The notes under the pieces are model-generated. The model searched no databases and was not told the DNA's origin. It saw nothing but the letters and a program-made list of their open reading frames with translations. Positions 24,027 through 33,242 of a stretch of DNA of 64,000 nt are shown here, piece after piece. This DNA is from DASRBN01 sp035294305 (GTDB taxonomy: Bacteria > Chloroflexota > Ktedonobacteria > Ktedonobacterales > Ktedonobacteraceae): assembly GCA_035294305.1 (NCBI GenBank), contig DATGLD010000026.1, positions 1-64,000 of the forward strand, given 5' to 3'. The translations under genes were made by a program, and so were the position numbers. Every line of letters starts with the position of its first letter. Positions within the stretch are counted from its first letter, which is position 1.

Positions 24027-25988
24027 TTATCCCTCAAGGTAGAATAACATGCCATCGTCATCAACGGGAAATTGGAGGCCGGGCGTATGGCTCGTTGTGT
24101 CCTGGCTATCGGGCAGGTAAGTGTAATCGACTTTAGGGGCATCGATTACGTTGCCATTCCCGCTGCCATTGCTGTAGCTGCCCGAGAGAACGTGCCCGTC
24201 GCCGTTTCTGCCATTGCTGTGGCCGTTGCTGGCGCCAAGCAGTTCTTCGAACTCGGAAATGACGATCTTGTTGACGTGCCTGGCATCGGCTTCGTCGATC
24301 AATTGCTTGATCTCTTCCGCTACCAGTTCGTCGCGCTCGATGAGGGTCTCGGCAACTGCCATGACAGCTTCGCTATGCTGCTGGAAGAGGCGCTTGACGG
24401 CCTTGAACTGCGATTGGAGGATGGCCTCGACGCGCTCACCAGCTTTAGGTACTGCCACAACTTTCTCCAGGGGGGTGCCGGCGAAAGCGATGGCGGAGGT
24501 GAAGGTGCCATCCATGCCGAACATGCCGACGTACTGGGCGGCCAGCTGCGTGGCGCTGGCGAGGTCGCCGGTAACGCCACTCAGATTGACGTCGAGGAAG
24601 AGTTCTTCGGCAGCGCGCGATGCCAGGGCGACCTGGATGCGTGCGAGGATGTCTTCCTTACTGCGTGTGACGATGGTTTCGGTTTGACGCCAGGCCGCAA
24701 AAGCGGCGGCGCCCTCCAGGTCTCCATGTTTGTGCAGCGTAACGAAGGCGGGGAAGTGGCGCTCCATCAGGTAATAGCAGGCAACGGCGTGCCCGGCTTC
24801 GTGATAGGCAAGACGGCGACGCTCAATCGGCGTTAGCTCACTCAACTGGCGCAGGCCAAATTCATGCACATCCTGTGCCTCGATCAGGTCCCTATAGGTT
24901 ACAGAATCGCGCCCGTCGAAGTGCGCAATGATGACGGCTTCGTTGACGACGTGTTTGATTGCTACAGGCGTATATTCGACCAGGCGTTGCACGAGAGCGG
25001 CAATGGAAATGTCAGGGTCATGCTTGACTTTGTTTAGATAATACTCAATCACTTCACCGCGATACTTGTCGGTCGGAGGAGCGACATGAATTTTACGATC
25101 AAAGCGACCGGGGCGCAGGAGCGCCGGATCGAGCGATTCGGGAATGTTGGTCGCGCCGACGGTAAGAACGGGCTGGCTTTGCACGCGGCTATGATACAGG
25201 CCGAGAGTGCGCAGAATCTTCTTGAACCAGCCGGTCTCGATGTTGGGTGGGTCCATTTGCATGAGCAGTTCGTTCAGACCGCCGGTGCCGCCCATGAATC
25301 CGAAAATGCCGCCGCCCATAGCCATGGTGCCGCCGCCGCGCTGCGAACGTGACATACCGATGGCATCGATCTCATCCATGAATACTACGCAGGCGCCGTA
25401 CTCGCGAGCCAGGCGGCGAGCCTTACCGTACAGGCGTTTGATCATCAGCACGTCCATGCCGATGAACATGGCGCGAAAGCTGGCGGCGCTGGCATAGGCA
25501 AATGGCACGCCGGCCTCGGTGCTCATGCATTGGGCCAGGTAGCTCTTTCCGGTACCGGGATCGCCCGTTAGCAGGAGACCACGCACGGCCTGCCCGCCCA
25601 TTTCTTTAAATTCCTCGGTTCCGCGCAGCAGCAAGACGATACGCTTCGCGGCTTCCAGCACCTCCGGATTTCCCTTATAGTCGTCAAACGTGACGCCTGT
25701 TTCGCCGGGCATTACCCAGTACAGGCGCGGCCGTCCCAAAAACCAGAACAGCGCCACGAACTGTATGACGATGGCGAACATATAAAAGACGATCTGGAAG
25801 GCGTAGAGGAAAACCGTTCCCGGCGATGGCGGACTCAACTGCGGCACAATGTTGAAAACAATATACCACAGGATAATGCCAACGATCAGAATCCAGAGCC
25901 AGCGTAATCTGACAAATCGCCCAAACTGGTCGAGTCCGGTATCGATTGATTTGTCAAGATCGCTTGTTTTTTTCGTATTTTTTGCCAT
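24027..25988 (-). CDS. FtsH-like membrane AAA+ zinc protease (653 aa)
   Basis: Two N-terminal spans (about residues 28-48 and 58-82) are followed by the AAA+ module: Walker A LTGDPGTGKSYLAQ (about 142-155), Walker B CVVFMDEIDAIG, and the second region of homology TNIPESLDPALLRPGRFDRK with two arginine fingers. The peptidase M41 part has the zinc motif YHEAGHAVAC and the third ligand in GVTGDLASATQLA. This is a diverged FtsH that should degrade membrane or misfolded proteins. The tail is Asn/Gly/Ser-rich. The start at 25988 has AGAAGGA nine bases upstream; an in-frame start at 26075 lacks one. The spacing between spans is shorter than in E. coli FtsH, so the periplasmic loop is nearly absent. 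Confidence 0.88.
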   Translation of the reverse strand: MAKNTKKTSDLDKSIDTGLDQFGRFVRLRWLWILIVGIILWYIVFNIVPQLSPPSPGTVFLYAFQIVFYMFAIVIQFVALFWFLGRPRLYWVMPGETGVTFDDYKGNPEVLEAAKRIVLLLRGTEEFKEMGGQAVRGLLLTGDPGTGKSYLAQCMSTEAGVPFAYASAASFRAMFIGMDVLMIKRLYGKARRLAREYGACVVFMDEIDAIGMSRSQRGGGTMAMGGGIFGFMGGTGGLNELLMQMDPPNIETGWFKKILRTLGLYHSRVQSQPVLTVGATNIPESLDPALLRPGRFDRKIHVAPPTDKYRGEVIEYYLNKVKHDPDISIAALVQRLVEYTPVAIKHVVNEAVIIAHFDGRDSVTYRDLIEAQDVHEFGLRQLSELTPIERRRLAYHEAGHAVACYYLMERHFPAFVTLHKHGDLEGAAAFAAWRQTETIVTRSKEDILARIQVALASRAAEELFLDVNLSGVTGDLASATQLAAQYVGMFGMDGTFTSAIAFAGTPLEKVVAVPKAGERVEAILQSQFKAVKRLFQQHSEAVMAVAETLIERDELVAEEIKQLIDEADARHVNKIVISEFEELLGASNGHSNGRNGDGHVLSGSYSNGSGNGNVIDAPKVDYTYLPDSQDTTSHTPGLQFPVDDDGMLFYLEG

Positions 25989-26090
25989 AACAGCGTATTC
26001 CTTCTGTTCCAGAACCCGGTGACGAATAAATTCATCTGACGACAGAGCCGGCGAATCGGCGCTGCCCGCGATCAAGCGGGGCCTAAGGAA

Positions 26091-26768
26091 CTATTGCAGA
26101 GATGGACGAAAATCTATCAGAGCGACACTAAAAAGAACTTCTCCCGTTTGCCCCTGTACCGTGACGAAATGCCAGATCATGTAGCCACCGACAGGGCCAC
26201 CGGGCCCATTAGCCGAGAGGTCTACCTCTACAAAGCTATCCACGCTTGTGTCTGTTTGCTGGGCCACGCCCTCGACGTTGATCGCTTTCCAGCTCAGGTG
26301 TCCCTGTGCCTGGCTGTACTGGCTGATGTATTGTTGAAGTTGTTGGGCGCTTGGCGGTTGTGGCATGTCTTTGTCAAGCAATTCCAGAGCGGCAAGATTG
26401 CCGTCGCGCAGGGCATACATCCAGTTTTTCACCTGGTCGCCACCGCCGTTGCCGCCGCCACGGACGTGAAAATTGAAAGGATCACTGCCGATGCCGAAAG
26501 GCCATTCTCCGGTCACCGCGAAGTTAGCTCCAATGGCGCTACCTATTAAGAGGAGCAGCATTACCAGCGTCACCAGTTTATGGCGGCCCATGGCATGGAA
26601 TACATAGTACAGGCCTTTAAGAATAGGACGCAGAAGATTCTTTACAAAGACGGCGGCGGGCGACTGCCCTGCCCTTGGCCGCGTATAGGGGTCTTTCTTC
26701 TCTTCCTGCGCTCTTTGTTCTGGAAGTTGTGGTTGTGGTTGTGAAGTTGGTGATGGGCTACTGATCAT
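26091..26768 (-). CDS. single-span membrane protein of unknown function (225 aa)
   Basis: A Pro/Gln-rich N-terminus (residues 1-40) leads to a basic stretch and one membrane span (HKLVTLVMLLLLIGSAIGAN, about 63-82). The outside domain (about 100-225) contains VKNWMYALRDGNLAALELLD and a strand-rich end. This recalls the NTF2-like domains used in lipoproteins, but the match is only by shape. It lies about 100 bases upstream of the FtsH-like gene on the same strand and may be co-transcribed with it. Confidence 0.6.
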   Translation of the reverse strand: MISSPSPTSQPQPQLPEQRAQEEKKDPYTRPRAGQSPAAVFVKNLLRPILKGLYYVFHAMGRHKLVTLVMLLLLIGSAIGANFAVTGEWPFGIGSDPFNFHVRGGGNGGGDQVKNWMYALRDGNLAALELLDKDMPQPPSAQQLQQYISQYSQAQGHLSWKAINVEGVAQQTDTSVDSFVEVDLSANGPGGPVGGYMIWHFVTVQGQTGEVLFSVALIDFRPSLQ

Positions 26769-26970
26769 GCGTCTCGCTTCTCAACTTTCCCAGGCTCGAG
26801 AGCTTTCTTCTCTCATAAATATGACAGACATACAAAGCGATAGTATCTCAGTGAAAAAGTGCTTGCGGCTTCACCGGTATTCCTGATGAGAGTACGGCTA
26901 ATCCTACCACGATTCTCACAACGTAACATACACTACAACACGCTATTTGGCAAGCCCCTGATCCTGGTAA

Positions 26971-27002
26971 TAGGACAGGGACCAGCCGCTGTCCCTACAG
27001 GA
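26971..27002. repeat. palindromic repeat, GGACAG/CTGTCC subtype
   Basis: TAGGACAGGGACCAGCCGCT followed by GTCCCTACAGGA is an interrupted palindrome of the same family as those at 22442 and 55369. It lies in the 370-base gap between divergent genes. Apart from it and the promoter at 27072-27080 the gap shows nothing. Confidence 0.65.
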
Positions 27003-27071
27003 ATCCCTACGATGTCACTTTTACATAGCCCTGGCGCGCCTGATTGAGGGGGCGACGAAATTTAGTACATT

Positions 27072-27080
27072 TGATATAAT
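27072..27080 (+). promoter_or_regulatory. extended -10 promoter of the 444-aa gene
   Basis: TGATATAAT is an exact extended -10 element. No -35 box is visible at 17 bases, as expected for this promoter class. Transcription would start near 27087, about 55 bases before the chosen start codon. Confidence 0.55.
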
Positions 27081-27140
27081 GTACGCACAAATGTTACAAG
27101 CATAGACATGGAGACAAACAGATTAAGGCAGGTGAGGACT

Positions 27141-28475
27141 ATGGATTATAAGGATAAACCAATGGGAGCGGATGGCAGTCCCTACATCTGGCTGCGCTAC
27201 ACGACCCAATTCTCGACCGGCGGGCGCACGCACAGCATTGAAATGGGTATACCCGTACCGGTGGGGGCCAGCGCGGAAATGCGCGAGCAATTGATTCGTG
27301 AGGCCGAGTCTGGTATGGAGCAGCTCACACGACACGTCGAAAGCCGTGTGGCGCAAATGATGCAACGCAATACTCGACTGGCGGAACCTGCCCCGCGCAC
27401 CCCGGCAGCAAGCGGTTACCCGGCGACGAGCGCCGGGACAGCCTCACCTGTTTCTCCAGCAGCGCGCTCGCAGAACACAACAACGCCGGCGGAATCCCAG
27501 GCAGTTGCTCAAGAAGCGTCTCACGCTCAACCGGCGATTCCACCTGCAAGGCAAACGATAGGCGCCAATATGCCTTTCACGCCGGGCATTCCTGGGGACG
27601 CTAACGGCAATATGAAGCTGGGACAATTCATGCAGTTCATACGCGAGACATGGGGACTCACACCCAAGCAGGCCATGGATCTGCTGAATGTGAAGTCGCT
27701 CAATGGCTTGAATTACCGCGAGGTGCTGCGGCAGCTACAGCCGCTGGTTGAGCAGCAGGCTTCCGATCAAAAACCTGCATCCGGCCCGAACAGACCTGTA
27801 GAGAGACCTTCAAATCCAGTCGCACCATCGCCCGCGACATCTCCCAGACCTATTCCATCTACACAGGGAGGCGCAAGAGTGGGACAGGCACCAGGCAGCG
27901 CAGGCACACATCAGGGAGATGCAAACACGCGCCAGGGCGGAACAAGCACCCACCAGGGTGGCGCGAAGCCGGCAGCTACAGTGAAACCGCCGGAGGGCGA
28001 CCGTGGGGAGAATGCGCAGGCAGCTATGCCTCAAGGGCCCGCTGCCGCGGCAAAGGCGCCCATTCCTATTCACATGGTGCGCGACGAAGCGCGAAAATAC
28101 AAATTTGACGAGGAAACAGATGAAGACGAGGCAGATGAGCTTCCTATCATCGACGAGGACGATCAGGGCGATCAGGAACAGAGGCTGCTAAGAGCGCGCA
28201 TCAAACTGGATGAGTTGCGGGCAGTGCGAGGAACCTCGACTGCCAACCCGGGGCGCCTGGGCGTGCTGCATAACATTCTAGATTCGCAAATTGACAACGA
28301 ACAATTATCCCGTTTGATCCAGGCGGCGTGGGGGACCACAACCGTGAAAAAACTGAAGGTGGACCAGGTAGAGGCACTCATTTCCTGGGCCAAGGAAGAT
28401 TTTTTCGTTGACGAGGTGGAGGCCGTACTTGACCTTATCGAAGAGGAGGAGCCTTATGCGCGTAGTGACCGGTGA
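27141..28475 (+). CDS. unknown protein with disordered middle and helical C-terminal domain (444 aa)
   Basis: I chose the ATG at 27141, which has GGTGAGG just upstream; an in-frame ATG at 27108 has no ribosome site. The N-terminal 80 residues are a compact strand-helix unit (YIWLRYTTQFSTGGRTHSIE). Residues about 85-330 are Pro/Ala/Ser/Thr-rich and disordered, with HQGDANTRQGG-type repeats and a stretch (VGQAPGSAG) coded by a half-copy of the palindromic repeat. An acidic linker (EETDEDEADELPIIDEDDQG) leads to a helical C-terminus (LSRLIQAAWGTTTVKKLKVD). No family is recognised. It overlaps rsmD by 20 bases, so the two are translated from one message. Confidence 0.55.
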   Translation: MDYKDKPMGADGSPYIWLRYTTQFSTGGRTHSIEMGIPVPVGASAEMREQLIREAESGMEQLTRHVESRVAQMMQRNTRLAEPAPRTPAASGYPATSAGTASPVSPAARSQNTTTPAESQAVAQEASHAQPAIPPARQTIGANMPFTPGIPGDANGNMKLGQFMQFIRETWGLTPKQAMDLLNVKSLNGLNYREVLRQLQPLVEQQASDQKPASGPNRPVERPSNPVAPSPATSPRPIPSTQGGARVGQAPGSAGTHQGDANTRQGGTSTHQGGAKPAATVKPPEGDRGENAQAAMPQGPAAAAKAPIPIHMVRDEARKYKFDEETDEDEADELPIIDEDDQGDQEQRLLRARIKLDELRAVRGTSTANPGRLGVLHNILDSQIDNEQLSRLIQAAWGTTTVKKLKVDQVEALISWAKEDFFVDEVEAVLDLIEEEEPYARSDR

Positions 28476-29034
28476 GGCCAAGGGACGCAAGCTCAAAGCG
28501 CCCAAAACAGCGGGTACTCGTCCCATTATTGACCGTGTGAAGACAGCGCTCTTCGATATTCTCTCGACACGTGTCGAAGATGCTCACTTCCTGGACCTTT
28601 TCGCCGGCACAGGCAGCGTCGGCATCGAGGCGTTGAGCAGGGGAGCAGCCGGCGCGACGTTCATTGAAATGAGCCATAGCGTGCTGAAACTGGTACGTGA
28701 GAACCTCAAAATTACCGGTCTCGCAGACCGCGCCGAGACCATTCATGCCGATGCCTTCAAGTTTTTGCAATCTGGCCAGGACGAAAAGCGCCTGTATGAT
28801 ATCATCTATGTAGCGCCGCCGCAGTATCACGAAATGGCGGCTCGCGCCTTGGGTCTATTAGATACTTCCCCGCTGCTAGCGGAGGCGGGGCTGGTCATCA
28901 TCCAGATTCACCCCAAGGAGCGAGTCGGAGTCGCAGCAGTGCCTCTCACACGCCTGCAATTGACCGACGAACGCAAATATGGCAGTACGCTGCTAATGTT
29001 TTACGAGAGGAAAACAGCTTTAGGGACAGTGTAG
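28456..29034 (+). CDS. rsmD: RsmD-type 16S rRNA guanine-N2 methyltransferase (192 aa)
   Basis: This SAM-dependent enzyme methylates G966 of 16S rRNA in E. coli. It has the typical start MRVVTGEAKGRKLKAPK, motif I LDLFAGTGSVGIEALSRGA (about residues 45-63) and IVYVAPP-like motif IV. Here motif IV reads YVAPPQYHEM, where RsmD usually has DPPY or NPPY; the missing acidic/amide residue is notable because it contacts the target base amine. The start at 28456 follows AAGAGGAGGA and overlaps the upstream gene. The stop codon (GTGTAG) lies in a TAGGGACAGTGTAGGGGCC segment that belongs to the palindromic repeat family. Confidence 0.88.
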   Translation: MRVVTGEAKGRKLKAPKTAGTRPIIDRVKTALFDILSTRVEDAHFLDLFAGTGSVGIEALSRGAAGATFIEMSHSVLKLVRENLKITGLADRAETIHADAFKFLQSGQDEKRLYDIIYVAPPQYHEMAARALGLLDTSPLLAEAGLVIIQIHPKERVGVAAVPLTRLQLTDERKYGSTLLMFYERKTALGTV

Positions 29035-29115
29035 GGGCCAGATTTAGCGGACCTGGGGCCGGGCTTCCCAATCTTCCCAAAGCATAGAGAGCTGTTAGAG
29101 ATAGAGGATTGATAG

Positions 29116-29610
29116 ATGATAAATAAACCTGGAGGCGGGCGATTCGCCTTTGTCGATGCCGGGGAAGCGGCCCGGCGCCTGGGGATTGATCGCGTGACGC
29201 TCGATCAGTGGGCGCGCGAAGGACGCATCCGACCCTACAGAGGCGTGGGACGCGATATGTTCTTCCGTTCCTCCGATGTCGAGGAACTTTACAATGAACT
29301 GCATCCCGCCGCCGAACTGGCCGCAGCCGTGGCCGCGGATGAAAGCGAGAGCGCCGCCGGTGAAAGCGGGGAATCTAAAGGCCCGGCGCGCAAAAAACAG
29401 GATCCACAAATGCGTGTCTACCTGCGCCTGCAGGCCGATGCCAAATGGTACGATATCTCCGAGGAAGATATTCGTACCTGGTTCCAGCAACTCGCTCCTG
29501 ATGGCTACGAACGCAATAAACGTAACGCGCTGCATACCATCAAGAAGTTGCAATACCTGGTAAGTTTAATTGAGGAGGGGCAGCAGAGAGGAAAGCAGGG
29601 AACGGAATGA
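29116..29610 (+). CDS. MerR/excisionase-like helix-turn-helix protein (164 aa)
   Basis: Residues about 10-60 form a small winged helix (FVDAGEAARRLGIDRVTLDQ, then WAREGRIRPYRGVGRDMFFR and SSDVEELYNEL) like HTH_17 DNA-binding-domain proteins. An Ala/Glu/Ser-rich linker follows. The C-terminal half (about 95-160) is helical and contains EDIRTWFQQLAPDGYERNKR. It is probably a DNA-binding regulator or adaptor; its target is unknown. The ribosome site is weak. The TGA stop lies directly before a palindromic repeat at 29611. Confidence 0.6.
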   Translation: MINKPGGGRFAFVDAGEAARRLGIDRVTLDQWAREGRIRPYRGVGRDMFFRSSDVEELYNELHPAAELAAAVAADESESAAGESGESKGPARKKQDPQMRVYLRLQADAKWYDISEEDIRTWFQQLAPDGYERNKRNALHTIKKLQYLVSLIEEGQQRGKQGTE

Positions 29611-29638
29611 GTAGGGACAGCGGCATGTCCCTGTCCCC
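29611..29638. repeat. palindromic repeat directly after a stop codon
   Basis: GTAGGGACAGCGGCATGTCC followed by CTGTCCCC, an interrupted palindrome of the TGTAGGG family, begins right after the TGA of the HTH gene. It shares ATGTCCCTGTCCC with the first codons of the histidine kinase at 38481. Confidence 0.65.
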
Positions 29639-29751
29639 CATCACATTCCGCGATTCGGTTGTCAAAATTCATCAGGGCCCCTCAGGTAAAATATTCTCCC
29701 GTTTTTAAGCACATTTAGGGATCAGGTACGCTATGCTTCCTTGTCCAGGTG

Positions 29752-29760
29752 TGATATTAT
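29752..29760 (+). promoter_or_regulatory. possible extended -10 promoter of the AIM24 gene
   Basis: TGATATTAT is an extended -10 element without a clear -35 box, like the one at 27072. The leader to 29874 would be about 107 bases and contains the small inverted pair CTTGCAGG/CCTGCAAG (29761-29796). Confidence 0.4.
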
Positions 29761-29873
29761 CTTGCAGGGTATACTGAACTTCAGGTAAACCTGCAAGCTT
29801 TAACCATGTACACATGCAAACCTGCACCCTGGTCCTTGAAGCGGGGCCAGGTTGATAAGAGGAGGTCAACGTT

Positions 29874-30884
29874 ATGAATTGTCCCTACTGCGGGAGTTCG
29901 GTGGCTGACGGAGTAAAATTCTGTGGCACTTGTGGCAGGCAGATGCCGACCGGCCAGACTCCGCCGCCGCCACCCCCACAAAGTCCATATGCAGCGCCAC
30001 AGCCACAAAGCCAGTATGGTGGTGGAGCGCCGCCGCAGGGTGTCTATACGCCGCCGAACCAGTATGAGGAGTATGAGAATAGCGTATTCGGCAATGCCGT
30101 ACCCAAGGCTGAACTTCATAATCCCAAAAGCCCGCTGAAGATTGCCGATATGACCATCAGCATCGACGGCGAACTGGTGCCGGTAGTGGATATTATGCTC
30201 GGGAATCAGCTCTCCGTCTACTTCGAGCATCACATTCTACTTTGGAAGCACCCAGGAGTGCAAATCGGATTCAAATCCATACGTGGCCTCGCCAAGCGTT
30301 TCTTCGCAGGCTTGCAAATCTTCATTACGGAGGCGCAGGGTCCTGGCAACATTTCATTCTCACGTGACTCTGTCGGCCAGATCGTGGCCCTGCGCCTGCA
30401 GCCGGGACAGATGGTCGAGGTGCGCGAGCACCAGTTCCTGGTAGCCACCAGCAACATCGATTACGGCTTCACCTTCGTGCAGGGCGCAGCCAACATCCTC
30501 TTTAGCCGCACCGGCCTCTTTGTTGACCAGTTTACCTGTCGCGGCGGTGAGGGCATGTTGCTGCTGCATGGCTATGGCAACGTTTTCGAAAAGAACCTTG
30601 CTCCGGGAGAAACGCTGGATGTTGAGCCGGGCGCGTGGCTCTGGAAAGACCCATCCGTCCAGATGACCGTCACCACTGTCGCCGGTTCGCAACGTGGCGG
30701 CGGTTTCCTGGGCGCGATCGGTGGCCTGGTAGCAGGAGCCTCCATCATCCTTAACCGCTTCACCGGTCCTGGCCGCATTGGCATCCAGTCCATGACGTAT
30801 CATCCGCCTGTGGCCGAGGGCGCAACCCAGGCCGGCGGCACCAGTAACCTCGGTGGCACGCTGGGACAGTTGTTTAATCAGTAG
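29874..30884 (+). CDS. zinc-ribbon AIM24/TerD-like lipid-protein (336 aa)
   Basis: The N-terminus is a zinc ribbon (MNCPYCGSS ... FCGTCGRQ, residues 1-25), followed by a Pro/Gln/Tyr-rich linker (about 28-75). The rest is the AIM24 (DUF124) beta-solenoid-like domain: LLWKHPGVQIGFKSIRGLAK, GPGNISFSRDSVGQIVALRL, and GGFLGAIGGLVAGASIILNR near the end. AIM24 proteins are widespread and of unclear role; the mitochondrial member supports inner-membrane organisation. The ribosome site is AGAGGAGGTCAACG. The gene is convergent with scpA. Confidence 0.85.
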   Translation: MNCPYCGSSVADGVKFCGTCGRQMPTGQTPPPPPPQSPYAAPQPQSQYGGGAPPQGVYTPPNQYEEYENSVFGNAVPKAELHNPKSPLKIADMTISIDGELVPVVDIMLGNQLSVYFEHHILLWKHPGVQIGFKSIRGLAKRFFAGLQIFITEAQGPGNISFSRDSVGQIVALRLQPGQMVEVREHQFLVATSNIDYGFTFVQGAANILFSRTGLFVDQFTCRGGEGMLLLHGYGNVFEKNLAPGETLDVEPGAWLWKDPSVQMTVTTVAGSQRGGGFLGAIGGLVAGASIILNRFTGPGRIGIQSMTYHPPVAEGATQAGGTSNLGGTLGQLFNQ

Positions 30885-30972
30885 GAAGCGGTTGATTGCC
30901 TCTATCGTCAAGATAGCGATAAGTGTCGAGGAAGCAGGTTTATCCTCTTTCCCCGGCACTTTTGATAATCAA

Positions 30973-31827
30973 CTACGCTCCAAGCTCCTCAACGTCAACC
31001 TCCATCTCCTCCCCCCAGCGCTCTCCACGCTCCAGGACAATCGCGTCGAAGAGGGCCTCCTGCCGCACAGCGATACGCGCTCGCTTCCACATCTCCAGGA
31101 CGGCCAGGAAGGTCACGATGATGACCAGGCGCGATTGCTCGTGTTCGAGCAGCTCTGCGAGCAGCACGCTTGGTCGCGTACTCAAGAGGCTTACAATCAT
31201 TGCGATACGTTCGCTCACACGCACGCGTGCTACGGGTATCAATACGCCCTTGCTGGCCTCTTCTCTGGCCTGTATCTCCAGCAAGCGCTGGAATGCCTGC
31301 GCCAGGGTCTGAACCTCCATGCCCAGGAGTATGGGAGGTGCCCAGTCCAGCTGAGCCTCGATACCTGCCAGCAAGCCGGAACGCCCGTAGGTTTGCAGGC
31401 CGGCCTCCTCGCGCTGCCGTAGATAGCCGGCGATCTCTTTCGCCAGCTTGTATTCGAGCAGGTGCGCGCGCAGTTCCTCCGCCATTGCCGCGGCGCTTTC
31501 CATCTCGCCGGCCAGCTCCTCTTTAGGGGTATGGGGCAACAGGCTTTGCGATTTGATGAACAGCAGGCGCGAGGCGATGGAGATGAACGCGGCCATATTT
31601 GCCAGCGGCATGGCATCAGGCTCCTGCCATTGCCGCAGGTATTGGAGGTACTGATCGGTCACGGCCACCAGCGAGATAGTGGTGATCTCCATCTGGCGCT
31701 TTTCTATGAGGTGGAGCAAGAGATCGAGTGGGCCTTCAAAAACCGGCAGGCGCACGACATAGCATGCCGATTGGCCATTGACGGCCACCACTTCATCAAC
31801 ATGCAGTTGTTCGGTCTGATCGAGCAT
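30973..31827 (-). CDS. scpA: segregation and condensation protein ScpA (284 aa)
   Basis: ScpA is the kleisin that bridges the SMC heads in the bacterial condensin complex. The N-terminal signature YVVRLPVFEGPLDLLLHLIE (about residues 23-42), the following QMEITTISLVAVTDQYLQYL and SIASRLLFIKSQSLLP are diagnostic. The C-terminal winged helix is also present (VTFLAVLEMWKRARIAVRQE, about 240-259). Length is typical. Its partner scpB does not follow. It is the last gene of a tight unit: the HD-domain gene ends three bases upstream. Confidence 0.93.
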   Translation of the reverse strand: MLDQTEQLHVDEVVAVNGQSACYVVRLPVFEGPLDLLLHLIEKRQMEITTISLVAVTDQYLQYLRQWQEPDAMPLANMAAFISIASRLLFIKSQSLLPHTPKEELAGEMESAAAMAEELRAHLLEYKLAKEIAGYLRQREEAGLQTYGRSGLLAGIEAQLDWAPPILLGMEVQTLAQAFQRLLEIQAREEASKGVLIPVARVRVSERIAMIVSLLSTRPSVLLAELLEHEQSRLVIIVTFLAVLEMWKRARIAVRQEALFDAIVLERGERWGEEMEVDVEELGA

Positions 31828-31830
31828 ACT

Positions 31831-32439
31831 TTATGAAGCCTCGTCCACGATATGCAATTCCGCCGCCGGACCATGCGGCTGGTGATGCGTGCGAATATAG
31901 AGAACAGCGCGTTCGGATAGGCCCGCCTCCGCCGCCAATGCGGCCCCGATCTCCGCGTGCCACCACGCGTAACCTAATGCAAGACGCCATCTCATTACTA
32001 TAGAACGTATGAAATGGGCAAGAGGCAGGCGATGGAGTTTTTCTGCGGGCGAGGCCGCTAAACCGGCTCCCGATAGCGCATTTCCACAGGCGCGTGGGTC
32101 CAGGGCCGCTCTCACCAGTAAACGCGGCGCGCACGTCTTGCCCAGCACGATTGCGGGGCGCGCCCAGAACGGCACGCGCCCGCCGGCTTTACCAACATCA
32201 TGTAACAATGCGGCCGCAAGCATATCCTCATCCTGGCAGCCACGAGCCTGCAGCCCCCGGCATACTCTCAGTGAATGACGCTGGTCGGCGGCAGACATGC
32301 TTTGAAAGAGGGGCAGAGCAGAAGAAGGAAGCCGGCGAGCGACCTCCTCGCGTTCCTCGGCGGTCAGCGGAGCCACGAATCCGAGTTGCTGGCCCACCTG
32401 CCAGAGGCGATAGGCCGCTGCATGCAAAAGCATTTTCAT
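31831..32439 (-). CDS. HD-domain phosphohydrolase-like protein (202 aa)
   Basis: A compact HD domain occupies residues about 45-190, with the metal motif ALLHDVGKAGGRVP (about 77-90), an upstream histidine in SLRVCRG-region helices and downstream GYAWWHAEIGAALAAEAG and YIRTHHQPHG. The ligands fit a metal-dependent phosphohydrolase, but the substrate is unknown. It is placed between an M50 protease and scpA with three-base gaps on both sides, so it belongs to that operon. Confidence 0.8.
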   Translation of the reverse strand: MKMLLHAAAYRLWQVGQQLGFVAPLTAEEREEVARRLPSSALPLFQSMSAADQRHSLRVCRGLQARGCQDEDMLAAALLHDVGKAGGRVPFWARPAIVLGKTCAPRLLVRAALDPRACGNALSGAGLAASPAEKLHRLPLAHFIRSIVMRWRLALGYAWWHAEIGAALAAEAGLSERAVLYIRTHHQPHGPAAELHIVDEAS

Positions 32440-32442
32440 CGT

Positions 32443-33198
32443 TCAGAACAACGGGAAGTTAAACACATAGAGGGCGGTAACAACATCAACCGGCAGGCCA
32501 GATACCGGCCCGATAATATTGAGTGAGCCAAGCAGGATGTAATAAGGAATGTGGAAAAGGAAAAAGTTGCCCAGGCCTGATAGCTGCCCTAAAAAAGGTA
32601 GCAAAAACAAAAGCGCCAGGATAATAAAAGGTCCATAGGGAGCGGATTTGGCAAATTGTACCGCCTGCCGGCTGGGCAGCAGCGTATACAGTATCTGATA
32701 CCCGTCGAGCGGATACAGGGGGATGATGTTAAAGATGGCCAGGCTGATATTGACGCTGGCGAAGACCGCAATCAATTGCGGCAGGCGAATTGCGATTGCA
32801 TCTTGTTGAAAGAAATGGATGGGAAAGACAAAGCGCAGCACAACGGAGAAAGCCAGTCCCACAACCAGGCTGGTAATGATGCCACCAAGCGCCACAAACA
32901 ATGTCCCCATATTCGGGCCGCCGCGTAGCTTCCAGGGGTCGGACTTGACCGGTTTGCCCCAGCCCAATCCTACCGGGCCGGCTCCTACCGGCAAGAAGGC
33001 CAGGATGACGGCCAGCAGGGTTCCTACGGGGTCAAGGTGCGCGAAAAGGTTGAAACTCAGCCTTCCCTCGCGGCGTGGAGTAGGGTCGCCCAGCCAGGAG
33101 GCAACCAATGCGTGACCGCACTCGTGGAGTATAATCGCCACTAAAAATGAGGCGATGATCATGATTGCCAGAACAACATTTATATCACTTGCGGACAT
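32443..33198 (-). CDS. site-2 (M50) membrane metalloprotease (251 aa)
   Basis: This intramembrane zinc protease has the HExxH motif in the first span (IILHECGHALVASWLGD, about residues 24-40) and the third ligand in the family motif IIPLYPLDGYQIL (about 157-169). About six hydrophobic segments are visible and no PDZ domain, so it is the minimal bacterial type. S2P proteases often cleave membrane-bound regulators; the substrate here is unknown. The start at 33198 has GAGGATAAGC upstream; a frame extension to 33210 lacks a ribosome site. It is second in the MBL-M50-HD-scpA unit. Confidence 0.88.
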   Translation of the reverse strand: MSASDINVVLAIMIIASFLVAIILHECGHALVASWLGDPTPRREGRLSFNLFAHLDPVGTLLAVILAFLPVGAGPVGLGWGKPVKSDPWKLRGGPNMGTLFVALGGIITSLVVGLAFSVVLRFVFPIHFFQQDAIAIRLPQLIAVFASVNISLAIFNIIPLYPLDGYQILYTLLPSRQAVQFAKSAPYGPFIILALLFLLPFLGQLSGLGNFFLFHIPYYILLGSLNIIGPVSGLPVDVVTALYVFNFPLF

Positions 33199-33242
33199 GC
33201 TTATCCTCACTCATTTCTCGAGCGCACCCATGCAGGATGCGG

